From assembly GCF_041549525.1 (NCBI RefSeq), contig NZ_CP157456.1, positions 1,798,001-1,862,000 on the forward strand: 64,000 bases of DNA, given 5' to 3'. The notes under the pieces are model-generated. The model ran no database searches. It saw nothing but the letters and a program-made list of their open reading frames with translations, and had not been told where the DNA came from. Each line of letters opens with the position of its first letter. Position 1 is the first letter of the stretch. Made by a program: the position numbers and the translations under genes. Shown in pieces: positions 52,427 to 61,254 of this stretch. Origin of the DNA: Paenarthrobacter aurescens. Lineage in GTDB: Bacteria > Actinomycetota > Actinomycetes > Actinomycetales > Micrococcaceae.

Positions 52427-52885
52427 TCAGTTCTCGAGCCTGCTTGCGGCTGCGACTTTTCGCTTGATCCGGCCCAGCATGGCCGTCATTCCCCGCATGC
52501 GCAGGGGAGTGATGGCCCGTGTCAGACCCAGCAACTCAGGCATATCGTCTGGAACCGCAAGGATTTCCGCAGCCGTCAAGCCATCCAGGCCCTCATGCAG
52601 GACCCCTGCAAAGCCCCTGGTCGTGGGCGCTTCCGGGGGTGCCTTGAAGAAGAGCCGGTAGGCGCGGGCGCCGCCGTCGGGTTTTTTCTCTGACTCAATG
52701 GTGAGAAACAACGGTGACTGGCACTCCACAACCTGCTCCAGCAGCTCCGGGTGGTCCTTCAGGCGCTCCGGAAGCTCCGGCAGCCCCCTCGAGAATTCGA
52801 GAAGGAGTTGCAGACGGTCAGGCTCCGTCAGTGCCTGGAAGTCATCTACTATTTCCGCCAGGGCGGTGGGCAAGGTGTTGGTACT
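52427..52885 (-). CDS. sufE: SufE-type cysteine desulfuration protein, about 152 aa
   Basis: Accepts persulfide sulfur from a cysteine desulfurase. The sulfur-accepting cysteine is Cys56 in EQVVECQSPLFL, with the family landmarks IVDDFQALTEPDRLQLLLEF and ELLGLTRAITPLRMRGMTAM. Start chosen at ATG 52885 for family length; a start 11 codons upstream is open. It lies 113 bases downstream of sseA on the same strand, as in mycobacteria (Rv3283-Rv3284 in my recollection), so it likely works with that sulfurtransferase. Confidence 0.9.
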   Translation of the reverse strand, partial: STNTLPTALAEIVDDFQALTEPDRLQLLLEFSRGLPELPERLKDHPELLEQVVECQSPLFLTIESEKKPDGGARAYRLFFKAPPEAPTTRGFAGVLHEGLDGLTAAEILAVPDDMPELLGLTRAITPLRMRGMTAMLGRIKRKVAAASRLEN

Positions 52886-52998
52886 CATCACTTCCAGCTT
52901 ACGCACAACAGAGACCAATGCATCTTGTGTGCCACAACACTACGGATGCCTGAAGGTCCGGACTTAATGGGAGCGGAACTATCTATTGGGGATGGGAC

Positions 52999-53925
52999 CT
53001 AGCTGCGGACGAGGGAAGCCGGAACCGAACCGCGCTCGGCGCCCTTGACGATGGGAACGCGAACAGCGTTGCCCCACTCAGTCCAGGAGCCGTCATAGTT
53101 ACGGACGGTCTCAAAGCCCAACAGGTACTTCAGCGCGAACCAGGTGTGGCTGGAACGCTCGCCGATCCGGCAGTACGCCACGACGTCGTCGCCCGGCTCC
53201 AGGCCGGCTTCACCCAAATAGAGTGCTTCGAGCTCTTCGCGGCTGCGGTAGGTGCCGTCTTCAGCGGCAGCGCGTGCCCAGGGGACAGAAGCGGCCGTGG
53301 GAATGTGACCGCCGCGCAGCGCGCCTTCTTCCGGGTAGGCCGGCATGTGGGTGCGCTGTCCCGTGTATTCCTCGGGGGAGCGGACATCGATGAGGGGGCT
53401 GCCCAGATGCGCCAGGACGTCTTCCTTGAACGCACGGATGGGGGCATCGTTGCGCTCAACCTCAGGATATTCACCTGCGGCGGGTTGGGGGACGTCGGTG
53501 GTGAGTTCACGGCCTTCGGCAATCCACTTGTCGCGGCCGCCGTCAAGAAGGCGGACGTCCTCGTGGCCGAACAGAGTAAAGACCCACAGGGCGTACGCGG
53601 CCCACCAGTTGGACTTGTCTCCGTAGATGACCACGGTGCTGTCCCGGGAGATTCCCTTGGAGGCGGCAAGGGCTGCAAAAGCGGCACCATCGACGTAGTC
53701 ACGGGTGATCTCGTCATTCAGATCGGTGTGCCAGTCGATCTTGACGGCGCCGGGGATGTGGCCGGTTTCGTAGAGAAGGACGTCTTCATCGGACTCGACA
53801 ACCACGATCTTGCCGTCGGCAATGGCGCCGTCGGCGAGGGCTGCCGCGAGCCACTCAGTGGACACAAGGCGTTCAGGGTTTGCGTAGGCTGCAAACTTTT
53901 CGTTCTGTTCAACTGGGTAGGACAT
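52999..53925 (-). CDS. sseA: Thiosulfate / 3-mercaptopyruvate sulfurtransferase, 308 aa
   Basis: Two rhodanese domains: the inactive N-terminal one (about residues 18-140, [20 protein letters not shown]) and the catalytic C-terminal one with [13 protein letters not shown] and active-site Cys252 in [16 protein letters not shown] (the CRIGERS loop of actinobacterial SseA). Transfers sulfane sulfur to thiols or cyanide. Monocistronic promoter likely upstream; sufE follows. Confidence 0.94.
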   Translation of the reverse strand: MSYPVEQNEKFAAYANPERLVSTEWLAAALADGAIADGKIVVVESDEDVLLYETGHIPGAVKIDWHTDLNDEITRDYVDGAAFAALAASKGISRDSTVVIYGDKSNWWAAYALWVFTLFGHEDVRLLDGGRDKWIAEGRELTTDVPQPAAGEYPEVERNDAPIRAFKEDVLAHLGSPLIDVRSPEEYTGQRTHMPAYPEEGALRGGHIPTAASVPWARAAAEDGTYRSREELEALYLGEAGLEPGDDVVAYCRIGERSSHTWFALKYLLGFETVRNYDGSWTEWGNAVRVPIVKGAERGSVPASLVRS

Positions 53926-54132
53926 GGTGATGGCCTTTCACTGACAACGGTCGGAGCCAGGCCGTGGAGGTGGTGCAGAGTTGGCCGGGCGTGCTCCAAC
54001 ACTAACCACGGGCAGCGGGGAATGCTTCCCGGTGGTCACACGATGAAACATGCGCTTGGTCACGTCACGGTTTTACGGGTCTCCGATGCCGGTATTCTTG
54101 CTGGGGACCTAAAACCGAAGGAACGGACCACC

Positions 54133-55173
54133 GTGGTAAAGATCGAACAACTGGCTGCCCGCACACCGGCAGTCTCTGTGGAAGAACTGCTCAAGGGCTT
54201 CTACCCGTCTCCGCGGTTCGGAGAGGTGTCCTTCGATAGTTACCGGCCGGACCCCTCCCAGCCGAGCCAGGCAAACGCAGTGAAACTGCTCTCCGGATTC
54301 GCCGATGCTGTTGGATCCGAGGACGGTGGCGGACTTTTCAAGAAGTTGTTCGCCAAGAAGGCCCCGGCAACAAGGGCGGGTATCTACCTTGACGGTGGTT
54401 TCGGTGTGGGTAAGACACACCTTTTGGCTTCTCTCTGGCACAGGTCACCGGGTCCCAAGGCTTTTGGTACGTTCGTGGAATACACCAACCTGGTGGGGGC
54501 GCTGTCCTTCCGCAAGACAGTGGAGGCTTTGAGCAGCTACAAGCTGGTGTGCATCGATGAATTCGAACTCGATGATCCAGGCGATACCGTGCTCATGTCC
54601 AGGCTCATGCGTGAACTGGCCGACGCCGGCGTGAAGCTGGCAGCGACCTCCAACACCCTGCCTGGCTCGCTGGGCGAAGGGCGCTTCGCGGCAGTGGACT
54701 TCCAGCGTGAAATACAGGTCCTGGCGGACCAGTTCGATGTTGTCAGGATCGACGGCGAAGACTTCCGCCACCGCGGTTTGCCCGCAGCTCCGGCACCCTT
54801 GAAGACCGAAGAGCTCAAGCACAGGATGCGTGCTGAATTCGACGGAAAAACAGTGGCTGTTGATGACTTCCGCACGCTCGTCAACCACCTCGCGGCAGTC
54901 CACCCCAGCCGCTACCGGCAGCTCATCTCGGGCGTGGAAGCCGTGGTGTGGAGCGACGTCGAAACCATTACGGAACAGGCCGTAGCGCTGCGTTTTGTGG
55001 TTCTTGCGGACAGGCTCTATGACAAAGACGTGCCGATCCTTGCCAGCGGCGTGCCTTTCGATCAACTCTTCACCGAAGAGATGATGACCGGTGGCTACAT
55101 GAAGAAGTACTTCCGCGCTGTGTCCAGGCTGACCGCCTTGGCGCGTGAAGCACAAAACCACGAGCCAGCCTGA
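54133..55173 (+). CDS. zapE: Cell division ATPase ZapE (AFG1-like), 346 aa
   Basis: AAA-type ATPase that, in E. coli, associates with the Z-ring. Walker A LDGGFGVGKTHLLASLWH (about residue 90), Walker B LVCIDEFELDDPGD, sensor-1 LAATSNTLPGSL, and RRH-type arginine region FRHRGLPAAPAPL. Start GTG at 54133 with GAAGGA 10 bases upstream; the frame is open for 330 codons upstream but that part overlaps sseA on the other strand and has no homology. Tail-to-tail with benE, one base apart. Confidence 0.9.
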   Translation: MVKIEQLAARTPAVSVEELLKGFYPSPRFGEVSFDSYRPDPSQPSQANAVKLLSGFADAVGSEDGGGLFKKLFAKKAPATRAGIYLDGGFGVGKTHLLASLWHRSPGPKAFGTFVEYTNLVGALSFRKTVEALSSYKLVCIDEFELDDPGDTVLMSRLMRELADAGVKLAATSNTLPGSLGEGRFAAVDFQREIQVLADQFDVVRIDGEDFRHRGLPAAPAPLKTEELKHRMRAEFDGKTVAVDDFRTLVNHLAAVHPSRYRQLISGVEAVVWSDVETITEQAVALRFVVLADRLYDKDVPILASGVPFDQLFTEEMMTGGYMKKYFRAVSRLTALAREAQNHEPA

Positions 55174-55174
55174 T

Positions 55175-56401
55175 TCAGGCTTTCTGAACCGGTTCGCGGC
55201 TCTTCAGGATCCAGCGAACAAGAATGCCTCCTGCCAGGGCCCAGAACGCAGCGCCAATGCCGGCAATGCTCAAACCTGAGGCTGCCAGCAGGAAGGTTAT
55301 GCAGGCAGGGATGCGTTCCCCGGCCGCTGCCAATGCCGAGGAAATGGATGACGCCAGCGTCCCCAGGAGCGCGAGTCCTGCCACGGCCTCCAGGAGCCCC
55401 GGCGGGGCCGCAGCCACCAGGGTCACCAGGGCAGCAGAGGCAGCAGCCAGTACCAGGTAGGCGATGCCTGAGACGAACGCGGCAATCCAGCGCCTTCCGT
55501 GGTCCTTGCCCGCCTCCTCACCAGCAGCCAGTGCTGCGCTGAGGGCGGCCAGGTTGATCGCATGCCCACCAAAGGGAGCTCCGGCTATGGTTCCGGCTCC
55601 CGTTACCAGCATGGACGAGCGCCACGGGGTGGTGTATCCGAAGGATTTGAGCACCGCGACGCCGGGAATGTTCTGCGACGCCATGGTGACAATGAACAGA
55701 GGCAGCGCCAGACCCACCGCAGCCCCAACGGTGAAGGTTGGCGTGGTCCATTCCAGCATTGGCAAAAGACTCTCAACGGGTAGGTGAACACCGGTGGACG
55801 CAATATGAAGGGCTATGACTCCCAGTGCTACCAAAAGTGATGCCGGAACGGACCACCGGGGTGCGAATTTCATCAGGAGAACCCAGCACAACACCACCGG
55901 TGCAACGAACAGGGGAGCGGACCCCAGGGATTTGAAGGGTGCCAGGCAAAGGGGCAGTAGCACTCCTGCGAGCATTGCTTGGGCCAGCGCCGTAGGGATC
56001 TTCGCCATGATCCTTCCCAAGACGGGCAATAACCCCGTGAGGAGAATCAGTACCCCCACCATAAGAAACGCGCCCACAGCAGCCGGCCAGCCGCCGTCGG
56101 GCATTCCGGCTGAGGCGAGCAACGCGGCACCGGGTGTGGACCACGCAAGTGTCACGGGCATCCGGGACCGCCAGGACAGGAACAGGATGCCTAGTCCGAA
56201 GGTGAGAGTGAGCGCAAGCAGGCCACTGGATGACTGGGCCTGATTGGCGCCCACAGCTTTCAAGCCCGCGATGACCACAGCGAACGAGGAAGTGAATCCC
56301 ACCAACGCGGTAACAACGCCCGCGGTGACAGGAGGGCCCAGTGCCTCCTGGGGGGCGCGGCTGTGGACGGCAGAGGTGGAGGCTGAAGGCATAAGGTCCA
56401 A
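55175..56401 (-). CDS. benE: BenE family benzoate/H+ symporter-type permease, 408 aa
   Basis: About twelve membrane helices. The opening GVVTALVGFTSSFAVVIAGLKAVGANQAQ and LAWSTPGAALLA match the BenE family, as do QNIPGVAVLKSFGYTTPW and APFGGHAINLAALSAALA. Substrate in characterised members is benzoate; no aromatic catabolic gene is near, so the substrate here is uncertain. Single gene. Confidence 0.9.
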   Translation of the reverse strand: MDLMPSASTSAVHSRAPQEALGPPVTAGVVTALVGFTSSFAVVIAGLKAVGANQAQSSSGLLALTLTFGLGILFLSWRSRMPVTLAWSTPGAALLASAGMPDGGWPAAVGAFLMVGVLILLTGLLPVLGRIMAKIPTALAQAMLAGVLLPLCLAPFKSLGSAPLFVAPVVLCWVLLMKFAPRWSVPASLLVALGVIALHIASTGVHLPVESLLPMLEWTTPTFTVGAAVGLALPLFIVTMASQNIPGVAVLKSFGYTTPWRSSMLVTGAGTIAGAPFGGHAINLAALSAALAAGEEAGKDHGRRWIAAFVSGIAYLVLAAASAALVTLVAAAPPGLLEAVAGLALLGTLASSISSALAAAGERIPACITFLLAASGLSIAGIGAAFWALAGGILVRWILKSREPVQKA

Positions 56402-56436
56402 AGTACCTGACCGTCAGGGTGTTCGGATTAAACGCC

Positions 56437-56479
56437 AAGGGCACCGGTGGCGCCTCTCGGCGGGACCGGTGCCCCCTTG
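56437..56479 (-). terminator. Hairpin downstream of the antitoxin-like gene
   Basis: GGGCACCGGT (56439-56448) pairs with ACCGGTGCCC (56465-56474); flanking AA/TT pairs extend it with a small bulge. It lies between the antitoxin-like gene stop and the benE start, on the side expected for the former. Confidence 0.5.
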
Positions 56480-56506
56480 ACGTAACTGGTACGGCGGCTC
56501 AGGCAG

Positions 56507-56734
56507 CTACGGCTGCTTCGGCTCATCCGTGACGGGAGCCTGTCCAGGCTGACCGTCGTTCTTGGCCACGAAGTCGGAAGCGGCATTCTGGACCTTGTCG
56601 ACGTGACCGGCGTACTTGCCGCCCGTCTTCTCGTCCACAAAATTCCCGGCCTTTTCGATGCCATTCTTGATGGCTTCTTCGTTGCCTTGAATGAGACCCT
56701 GAGCCTTGCCCTTCAGGTCGTCAATTAAACCCAC
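56507..56734 (-). CDS. Small antitoxin-annotated protein (MT0933-like), 75 aa
   Basis: The product begins VGLIDDLKGKAQGLIQGNEE and continues KNGIEKAGNFVDEKTGGKYA, the pattern of the small, charged, mostly helical proteins that databases call antitoxin (Rv0909/MT0933 type) in actinobacteria. GTG start at 56734 has GGGAGG upstream. No toxin gene is adjacent on either side, so a toxin-antitoxin role is not supported by context. Similar proteins are abundant stress-related proteins. Confidence 0.8.
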   Translation of the reverse strand: MGLIDDLKGKAQGLIQGNEEAIKNGIEKAGNFVDEKTGGKYAGHVDKVQNAASDFVAKNDGQPGQAPVTDEPKQP

Positions 56735-56834
56735 GGGCACCTCCCTTCCATCGCGGAGCCAGTTCGCTCCTCCGCGTCCGACCCTAACACCAGTTCTCTG
56801 GGGTGCCAAGGGTTCAAGGCGGCCTGGGGATGAA

Positions 56835-58288
56835 CTACGCCAACGGCGTACTGTCCACCTTGTGGCGCGGGCTGTTCGGATTCATCAGCGAGTGCCTGCG
56901 ACCGTAGGCGAAGTAGATGATGAGGCCGATGATCAGCCATGCGCCAAACCGGACCCAGGTTTCCCAGTGCAGCTGGAACATGAGGAAGGCCGATGCCAGG
57001 ACACCGAATGCGGGAACAACCGGCATGAATGGCAGACGGAAAGAGCGCGGTGCGTTGGGCTTGGTGTAGCGGAACACGATGACCCTACGCAGACCACCAC
57101 GAAAGCCGCCAGGATACCGATGTTGGTGAGGTCGGCAACTTCCTTTATGGGGAACACGCCGGCGAGGAACGCGGAGGCGACCCCCGCGATCCAGGTAACG
57201 CGCTGTGGTGTTCCGTGCTTGTCCGTCTTGGCAAACCAACCCGGGAGGAGGCCGTCACGGCTCATGGAGAACCACACGCGCGTGACGCCCAAAAGGAACG
57301 TCAGCATCACTGTGAGGATGGACAGGACTGCAAACACCGAAATGATGGTGGCGATGACCGGCAATCCCACGCCGGTGAAAGCAGAGGCGAAACCTGCGGT
57401 GGGGTCAATGTCCCTGTAGTTCTGCATTCCCGTGAGCACAAGAGTTGCGGCTACGTAAAGGAGCATTGCCACGATCAGCGAGAGGATGATGGCCTTGGGC
57501 ATGTGCTTCTTGCCGTCCTTGGCCTCCTCCGCGGCGGTGCTCATGGCGTCATAGCCGAAGACAGCGAAGAAGACCGTAGCTGCACCGGCCAGGACTGGTC
57601 CGAAACCGCTGGGCATGAACGGATTGTAGTTCTCGGTGTTGATGTAGAAGATGCCCAAGCCGATGATGAACAGGATCAGGATGACCTTGATGGCAACAGC
57701 TACCAGTTCGAAGCGTCCGAACGCTTTGGTACCGCGGCTGAGGATCCAGGTCACCAGCAAGCAGACCAGGATGGCGGGCAGGTTGATGATGCCGCCCTTG
57801 CCCTCATCTGCCGTTGAGGTCATCCACGTGGGCATGTGGATTCCGATTCCGGAAAGGAAAGCATCAAAATAGCCCGAGATGCCGATGGCAACCACGGCCA
57901 CAATTGCGATGTACTCCAAGAGGAGATCCCAGCCGATGAACCAACCGATAATCTCACCCAAGGCCACGTAGCCGTAAGTGTAAGCGGAACCCGCGCGGGG
58001 AATCATGCCGGCGAATTCGGCGTAGGACAACGCCGCCGCAGCAGAGGCCAGGCCTGCGATCAGGAAGGAGAACAGGACCGCGGGGCCTACTCCAGGGTTG
58101 CTATCGCTGCCGTGGGCAACCAACCCGGCCAGCGAAAAGATGCCGACGCCGATGATTCCGCCGACGCCGATCGCTGTCAGTTGCCAGAGGCCAAGACTTT
58201 TAAAAAGCCCGCTGTGTTTGTTTTCTTCCTCGATATCGTCGATTGGCTTGCGCCTCAGGACAGACTGGGAAGCAATCTGTTGGTTCAT
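56835..58288 (-). pseudogene. APC-family amino acid permease, interrupted by a one-base frameshift
   Basis: An APC permease (start MNQQIASQSVLRRKPIDDIE at 58288 behind AGGAG) reads intact through eleven helices to NIGILAAFVVVCVG, then the frame shifts. The continuing homologous sequence VIVFRYTKPNAPRSFRLPFM and the last two helices plus tail are in a second frame that ends at 56835. The break is at about 57083-57085, where a GGG run lost one base relative to the expected V-C-V-G-V-I-V-F reading. It could be a real inactivating mutation or an assembly error. Translated as is, the product would be 451 residues with a nonsense end. Confidence 0.85.
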
Positions 58289-58431
58289 GGGGGTACTCCT
58301 GCCGGTTGGCGTGGAACGGTGATGAGCTCGCAGTACATTATGCGAGCCTAATCACATTAGATAAAGCGACTTCTTCTGAGGGGTATCGGTTACTTCAGTT
58401 AATGAATGGATGATGAGCAGAAATTGGGCAT

Positions 58432-58462
58432 AAAAAAAGCAGCTCCGAAGAGCTGCCTTTTT
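58432..58462. terminator. Bidirectional intrinsic terminator with UUCG loop after the tRNA run
   Basis: GCAGCTC (58439-58445) and GAGCTGC (58450-58456) close a CGAA loop, read UUCG on the minus strand. A run of seven A (58432-58438) becomes the U-run for the minus-strand tRNA transcript, and a T run follows on the plus side. A textbook terminator for the tRNA operon. Confidence 0.9.
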
Positions 58463-58466
58463 ATTC

Positions 58467-58542
<76 letters not shown>

Positions 58543-58599
58543 ACATGTTGTCTTCCGGGCATATGCCTGGCCGTCAACAACAAACAAGTTGCCTTGTTC

Positions 58600-58674
58600 T
58601 GGTGGGCGATACTGGGATCGAACCAGTGACCTCTTCCGTGTCAGGGAAGCGCGCTACCGCTGCGCCAATCGCCC
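58600..58674 (-). tRNA. tRNA-Val (GAC), copy 1
   Basis: Acceptor GGGCGAT/ATCGCCC, anticodon arm CTTCC-CTGACAC-GGAAG gives anticodon GAC, T arm GGTTCGATCCC, encoded CCA at 58600-58602. Part of the duplicated unit. Confidence 0.97.
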
Positions 58675-58697
58675 GTTACCGGGTCCTTCAATAGGAG

Positions 58698-58770
<73 letters not shown>

Positions 58771-58827
58771 ACATGTTGTCTTCCGGGCATATGCCTGGCC
58801 GTCAACAACAAACAAGTTGCCTTGTTC

Positions 58828-58902
58828 TGGTGGGCGATACTGGGATCGAACCAGTGACCTCTTCCGTGTCAGGGAAGCGCGCTACCGCTGCGCCAATCGC
58901 CC
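58828..58902 (-). tRNA. tRNA-Val (GAC), copy 2
   Basis: Identical to 58600-58674, including the encoded CCA at 58828-58830. Anticodon GAC. Confidence 0.97.
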
Positions 58903-58941
58903 ATGCATCCAGCCAGCTGCTGGAAGACATGGTTTTCACCG

Positions 58942-59012
58942 AGGTGGGTACGGGATTCGAACCCGTGTATACGGCTTTGCAGGCCGCTGCCTCGCCTCTC
59001 GGCCAACCCACC
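58942..59012 (-). tRNA. tRNA-Cys (GCA)
   Basis: Acceptor GGTGGGT/ACCCACC, anticodon arm GCGGC-CTGCAAA-GCCGT giving GCA, T arm with GGTTCGAATCC. No CCA is encoded. Lies between tRNA-Gly copy 3 and tRNA-Val copy 2 in the same minus-strand run. Confidence 0.96.
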
Positions 59013-59058
59013 GTGTAAGCAGGATTCCGGGGAATTCTTGCCTTGACAGTGCCTTGCG

Positions 59059-59131
<73 letters not shown>

Positions 59132-59339
59132 AGTGCCGTTGCTCCGGTCAGCCGCACAGGCATTCCGTCGCTTTCCGACGAGTAAAAACTCTATAGGAGG
59201 TTCCTGCAAACTCCAAATCGATTGCTTGCTTTTGAAGACAGTGGTGCCTGCATCCTTGTATTTACGCGGAATCGGGAGAGTTTCATCGCTGTAATTCCAC
59301 GTCTGTAGTTCCTGCTCCACCCGGACCCTGAGATGCGTT

Positions 59340-59367
59340 TTGCATTCCGGCAATGGTCCGTTAGTGT
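59340..59367 (+). promoter_or_regulatory. Promoter of tRNA-Val (CAC)
   Basis: -35 TTGCAT (59340-59345), 16-base spacer, -10 TAGTGT (59362-59367), then 12 bases to the tRNA 5' end, a spacing typical of stable RNA promoters. Confidence 0.55.
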
Positions 59368-59379
59368 TTTCTATGCACC

Positions 59380-59454
59380 GGGCGATTGGCGCAGTGGTAG
59401 CGCGCTTCGTTCACACCGAAGAGGTCACTGGTTCGAACCCAGTATCGCCCACCA
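59380..59454 (+). tRNA. tRNA-Val (CAC)
   Basis: Acceptor GGGCGAT/ATCGCCC, anticodon arm CTTCG-TTCACAC-CGAAG giving CAC, T arm GGTTCGAACCC, encoded CCA. It reads GTG codons, complementing the GAC tRNAs on the other strand. Confidence 0.97.
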
Positions 59455-59472
59455 CCGGTTGTAGTAATTGAG

Positions 59473-59512
59473 CCCCGTTTGGACTGATTCACCCAGTTCA
59501 AACGGGGTTTTT
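59473..59512 (+). terminator. Intrinsic terminator after tRNA-Val (CAC)
   Basis: 14-bp stem: CCCCGTTTGGACTG (59473-59486) with CAGTTCAAACGGGG (59494-59507), one G-U pair, 7-base loop, then TTTTT. Ends the tRNA transcript. Confidence 0.9.
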
Positions 59513-59555
59513 CCGTTTTGCGTCACGATCCACCCATGCGCCACACCCATCAGGC

Positions 59556-59723
59556 ATGCGCGAACAAGACGAATCCCAAGAACCTCCGGCTGTGGCGGAC
59601 GCTGTCCCGCTTGATGCGGAGCTGGCCCAGACCGCCCCCATCCTTGCGGGCAAACTGTCCAGGCTTCCCCCGGAGCAGCTTGCCCTGATCTTTCCGCGGA
59701 TGAATTCTGTCGGCCCTCTATGA
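59556..59723 (+). CDS. Possible small protein, 55 aa
   Basis: The frame starts MREQDESQEPPAVADAVPLD and ends FPRMNSVGPL. It shows third-position GC preference like real genes, and stops 12 bases before the PD-(D/E)XK-like gene. No good ribosome site and no recognisable family. It could be a real short gene, or an old fragment. Confidence 0.35.
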   Translation: MREQDESQEPPAVADAVPLDAELAQTAPILAGKLSRLPPEQLALIFPRMNSVGPL

Positions 59724-59735
59724 CACAGTCTTTAT

Positions 59736-60629
59736 ATGACTGCTCCACTGCTTGCCCACGCTACTGACTACGGCCGGATGTACGCCCGCTCCACTACTGA
59801 GCAATTTTCCGTGCCGTCCATCACCACAGTGATCGGACAACAGGCCCATGCCTTGGATGGTTGGTTCAGCTACATGGGCGCCAGCAGCCTGGCAGCAGAT
59901 CCTGAGCTTCCTGCCATCCTGGGAAGCCCTGCGAAGATCCGCCAGGCGATCAACAAAGCCTCCAAGGCAGCTGAGGTGTACCGGGATGCCGCTGCAGCTC
60001 GTGGAGACCGCGTCCATACGTATTGCGAACAGGTGGCTCTACGGGCAATGGGGCGGCCGCACCGGCTTCAGGAATGCAGGGATGATCTCGCAGCCCATGG
60101 AGAACAGGCCTTTGCCGCCCGCTTTGATGAGTGGTGGGAGCTTTACCGTGTGGAGCCGCTTGCACCGGAAATTACCGTGTGGAACAAGACGGTGGGGTAC
60201 GCCGGGACGTTGGACCTCGTGGCACGGATCAACGGCCGCATCTGCCTGATTGATTACAAGACCAAGGGCACTACGAGGGACGGTACGGTCAAGGCTTTGG
60301 ATGACAAAGTGGTCATGCAGCTCGCAGCCGGCATGAAAGCCGAGGAAAGCCTGGTGGACCCTGTTGCGGGCGAGTGGGAGCCGTGGAAATACGGAGACAA
60401 TCCCATGTTGCTTGCAGTAGCCATTGGTGAGACCGAAGTCAGGCCGCAACGAGCCAACCCGGAGATCCTCAAGCATCATTGGTGGAAGTTCTGCGCCCTC
60501 CGCAGGGTGTGGGAGATGTCCGCGGACGTTGTCGCCGCCGGGCAACCACTCCTTCCTATAGCGCCGCCCGTCTTCGCAACAGCCGGCGCGGCACCCGCGG
60601 AGGCCATGACCTCAACTAAACTGGCTTAG
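59736..60629 (+). CDS. PD-(D/E)XK-type nuclease-like protein, 297 aa
   Basis: The segment YAGTLDLVARINGRICLIDY-KTKG looks like the PD-(D/E)XK core (a Gly-Thr-Leu-Asp, then an Asp-Tyr-Lys) used by RecB-like exonucleases. Upstream helix with AARGDRVHTYCEQVAL and a downstream QLAAGMKAEESL fit that fold. No helicase or DNA-processing partner sits nearby. Called a hypothetical protein in most annotations. Enzyme activity is inferred from the motif only. Confidence 0.7.
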   Translation: MTAPLLAHATDYGRMYARSTTEQFSVPSITTVIGQQAHALDGWFSYMGASSLAADPELPAILGSPAKIRQAINKASKAAEVYRDAAAARGDRVHTYCEQVALRAMGRPHRLQECRDDLAAHGEQAFAARFDEWWELYRVEPLAPEITVWNKTVGYAGTLDLVARINGRICLIDYKTKGTTRDGTVKALDDKVVMQLAAGMKAEESLVDPVAGEWEPWKYGDNPMLLAVAIGETEVRPQRANPEILKHHWWKFCALRRVWEMSADVVAAGQPLLPIAPPVFATAGAAPAEAMTSTKLA

Positions 60630-60681
60630 GCTCCGCAACAACCGGGGCTTGGTTTGTTTCGACTGTGAGGACTGACAGCAC

Positions 60682-61254
60682 ATGGCAATTTTGAGTATCC
60701 GAATCATCGGGGATCCGGTGTTGCGCACCGTAGCTGACCCCGTCACCGATTTCGGTCCGGAGCTCGCCAAGCTGGTAGCCGACATGACAGAAACCATGGA
60801 AGACGTCGAAGGGGCCGGCCTCGCCGCCCCGCAGGTTGGCGTCAGCCAGCGCGTATTTACCTACCGCATTGGTGGCGTGGAAGGCCACATCATCAACCCT
60901 GTCCTGGAAAACAGTGATGATTTTCAGCCGGACGAAGTAGAAGGCTGCCTTTCCATTCCCGGTTTGGGGTTCCCCGTCCGCCGCTACAGGACCACTAAGG
61001 TGACCGGGGTAGACCTGAACGGGAACCCGGTATCAGTGGAGGGGGAGGGCATGTTGGCGCGCTGTTTCCAGCACGAGACAGACCACCTTGACGGCGTCCT
61101 CTACACCGATCGACTGGAAGGCGAAGACCGGAAAGCCGCTCTGCGCGCCATCCGGAACGCCAATTATCACGCCATTACCGAGCAGACCACCTCCCAGCGG
61201 GCCAACTCCGTAGGATCCAGTTTTGGCGGCGGCAGCTTTGGGGTTCCCGAGTGA
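60682..61254 (+). CDS. def: Peptide deformylase, 190 aa
   Basis: Removes the N-formyl group from nascent proteins. All three motifs are present: GAGLAAPQVGVSQR, EGCLSIPGLGF and the metal motif CFQHETDHLDG. The C-terminal 25 residues are a Gly/Ser-rich tail. First gene of the def-fmt-rsmB run; TGA overlaps the fmt GTG. GAGGAC lies ahead of ATG. Confidence 0.96.
   Translation: MAILSIRIIGDPVLRTVADPVTDFGPELAKLVADMTETMEDVEGAGLAAPQVGVSQRVFTYRIGGVEGHIINPVLENSDDFQPDEVEGCLSIPGLGFPVRRYRTTKVTGVDLNGNPVSVEGEGMLARCFQHETDHLDGVLYTDRLEGEDRKAALRAIRNANYHAITEQTTSQRANSVGSSFGGGSFGVPE

Noticed and set aside
53146..54132. Long N-terminal extension of the zapE frame
   Set aside because: It is antisense to sseA, has no family similarity, and the GTG at 54133 with a ribosome site gives the normal ZapE length.
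56507..56734. Toxin-antitoxin locus
   Set aside because: The protein carries an antitoxin label by family, but no toxin-like frame is adjacent.
57075..57095. Programmed frameshift in the APC permease
   Set aside because: No slippery heptamer or downstream structure of the known kind is apparent; a simple base loss is the simpler reading.
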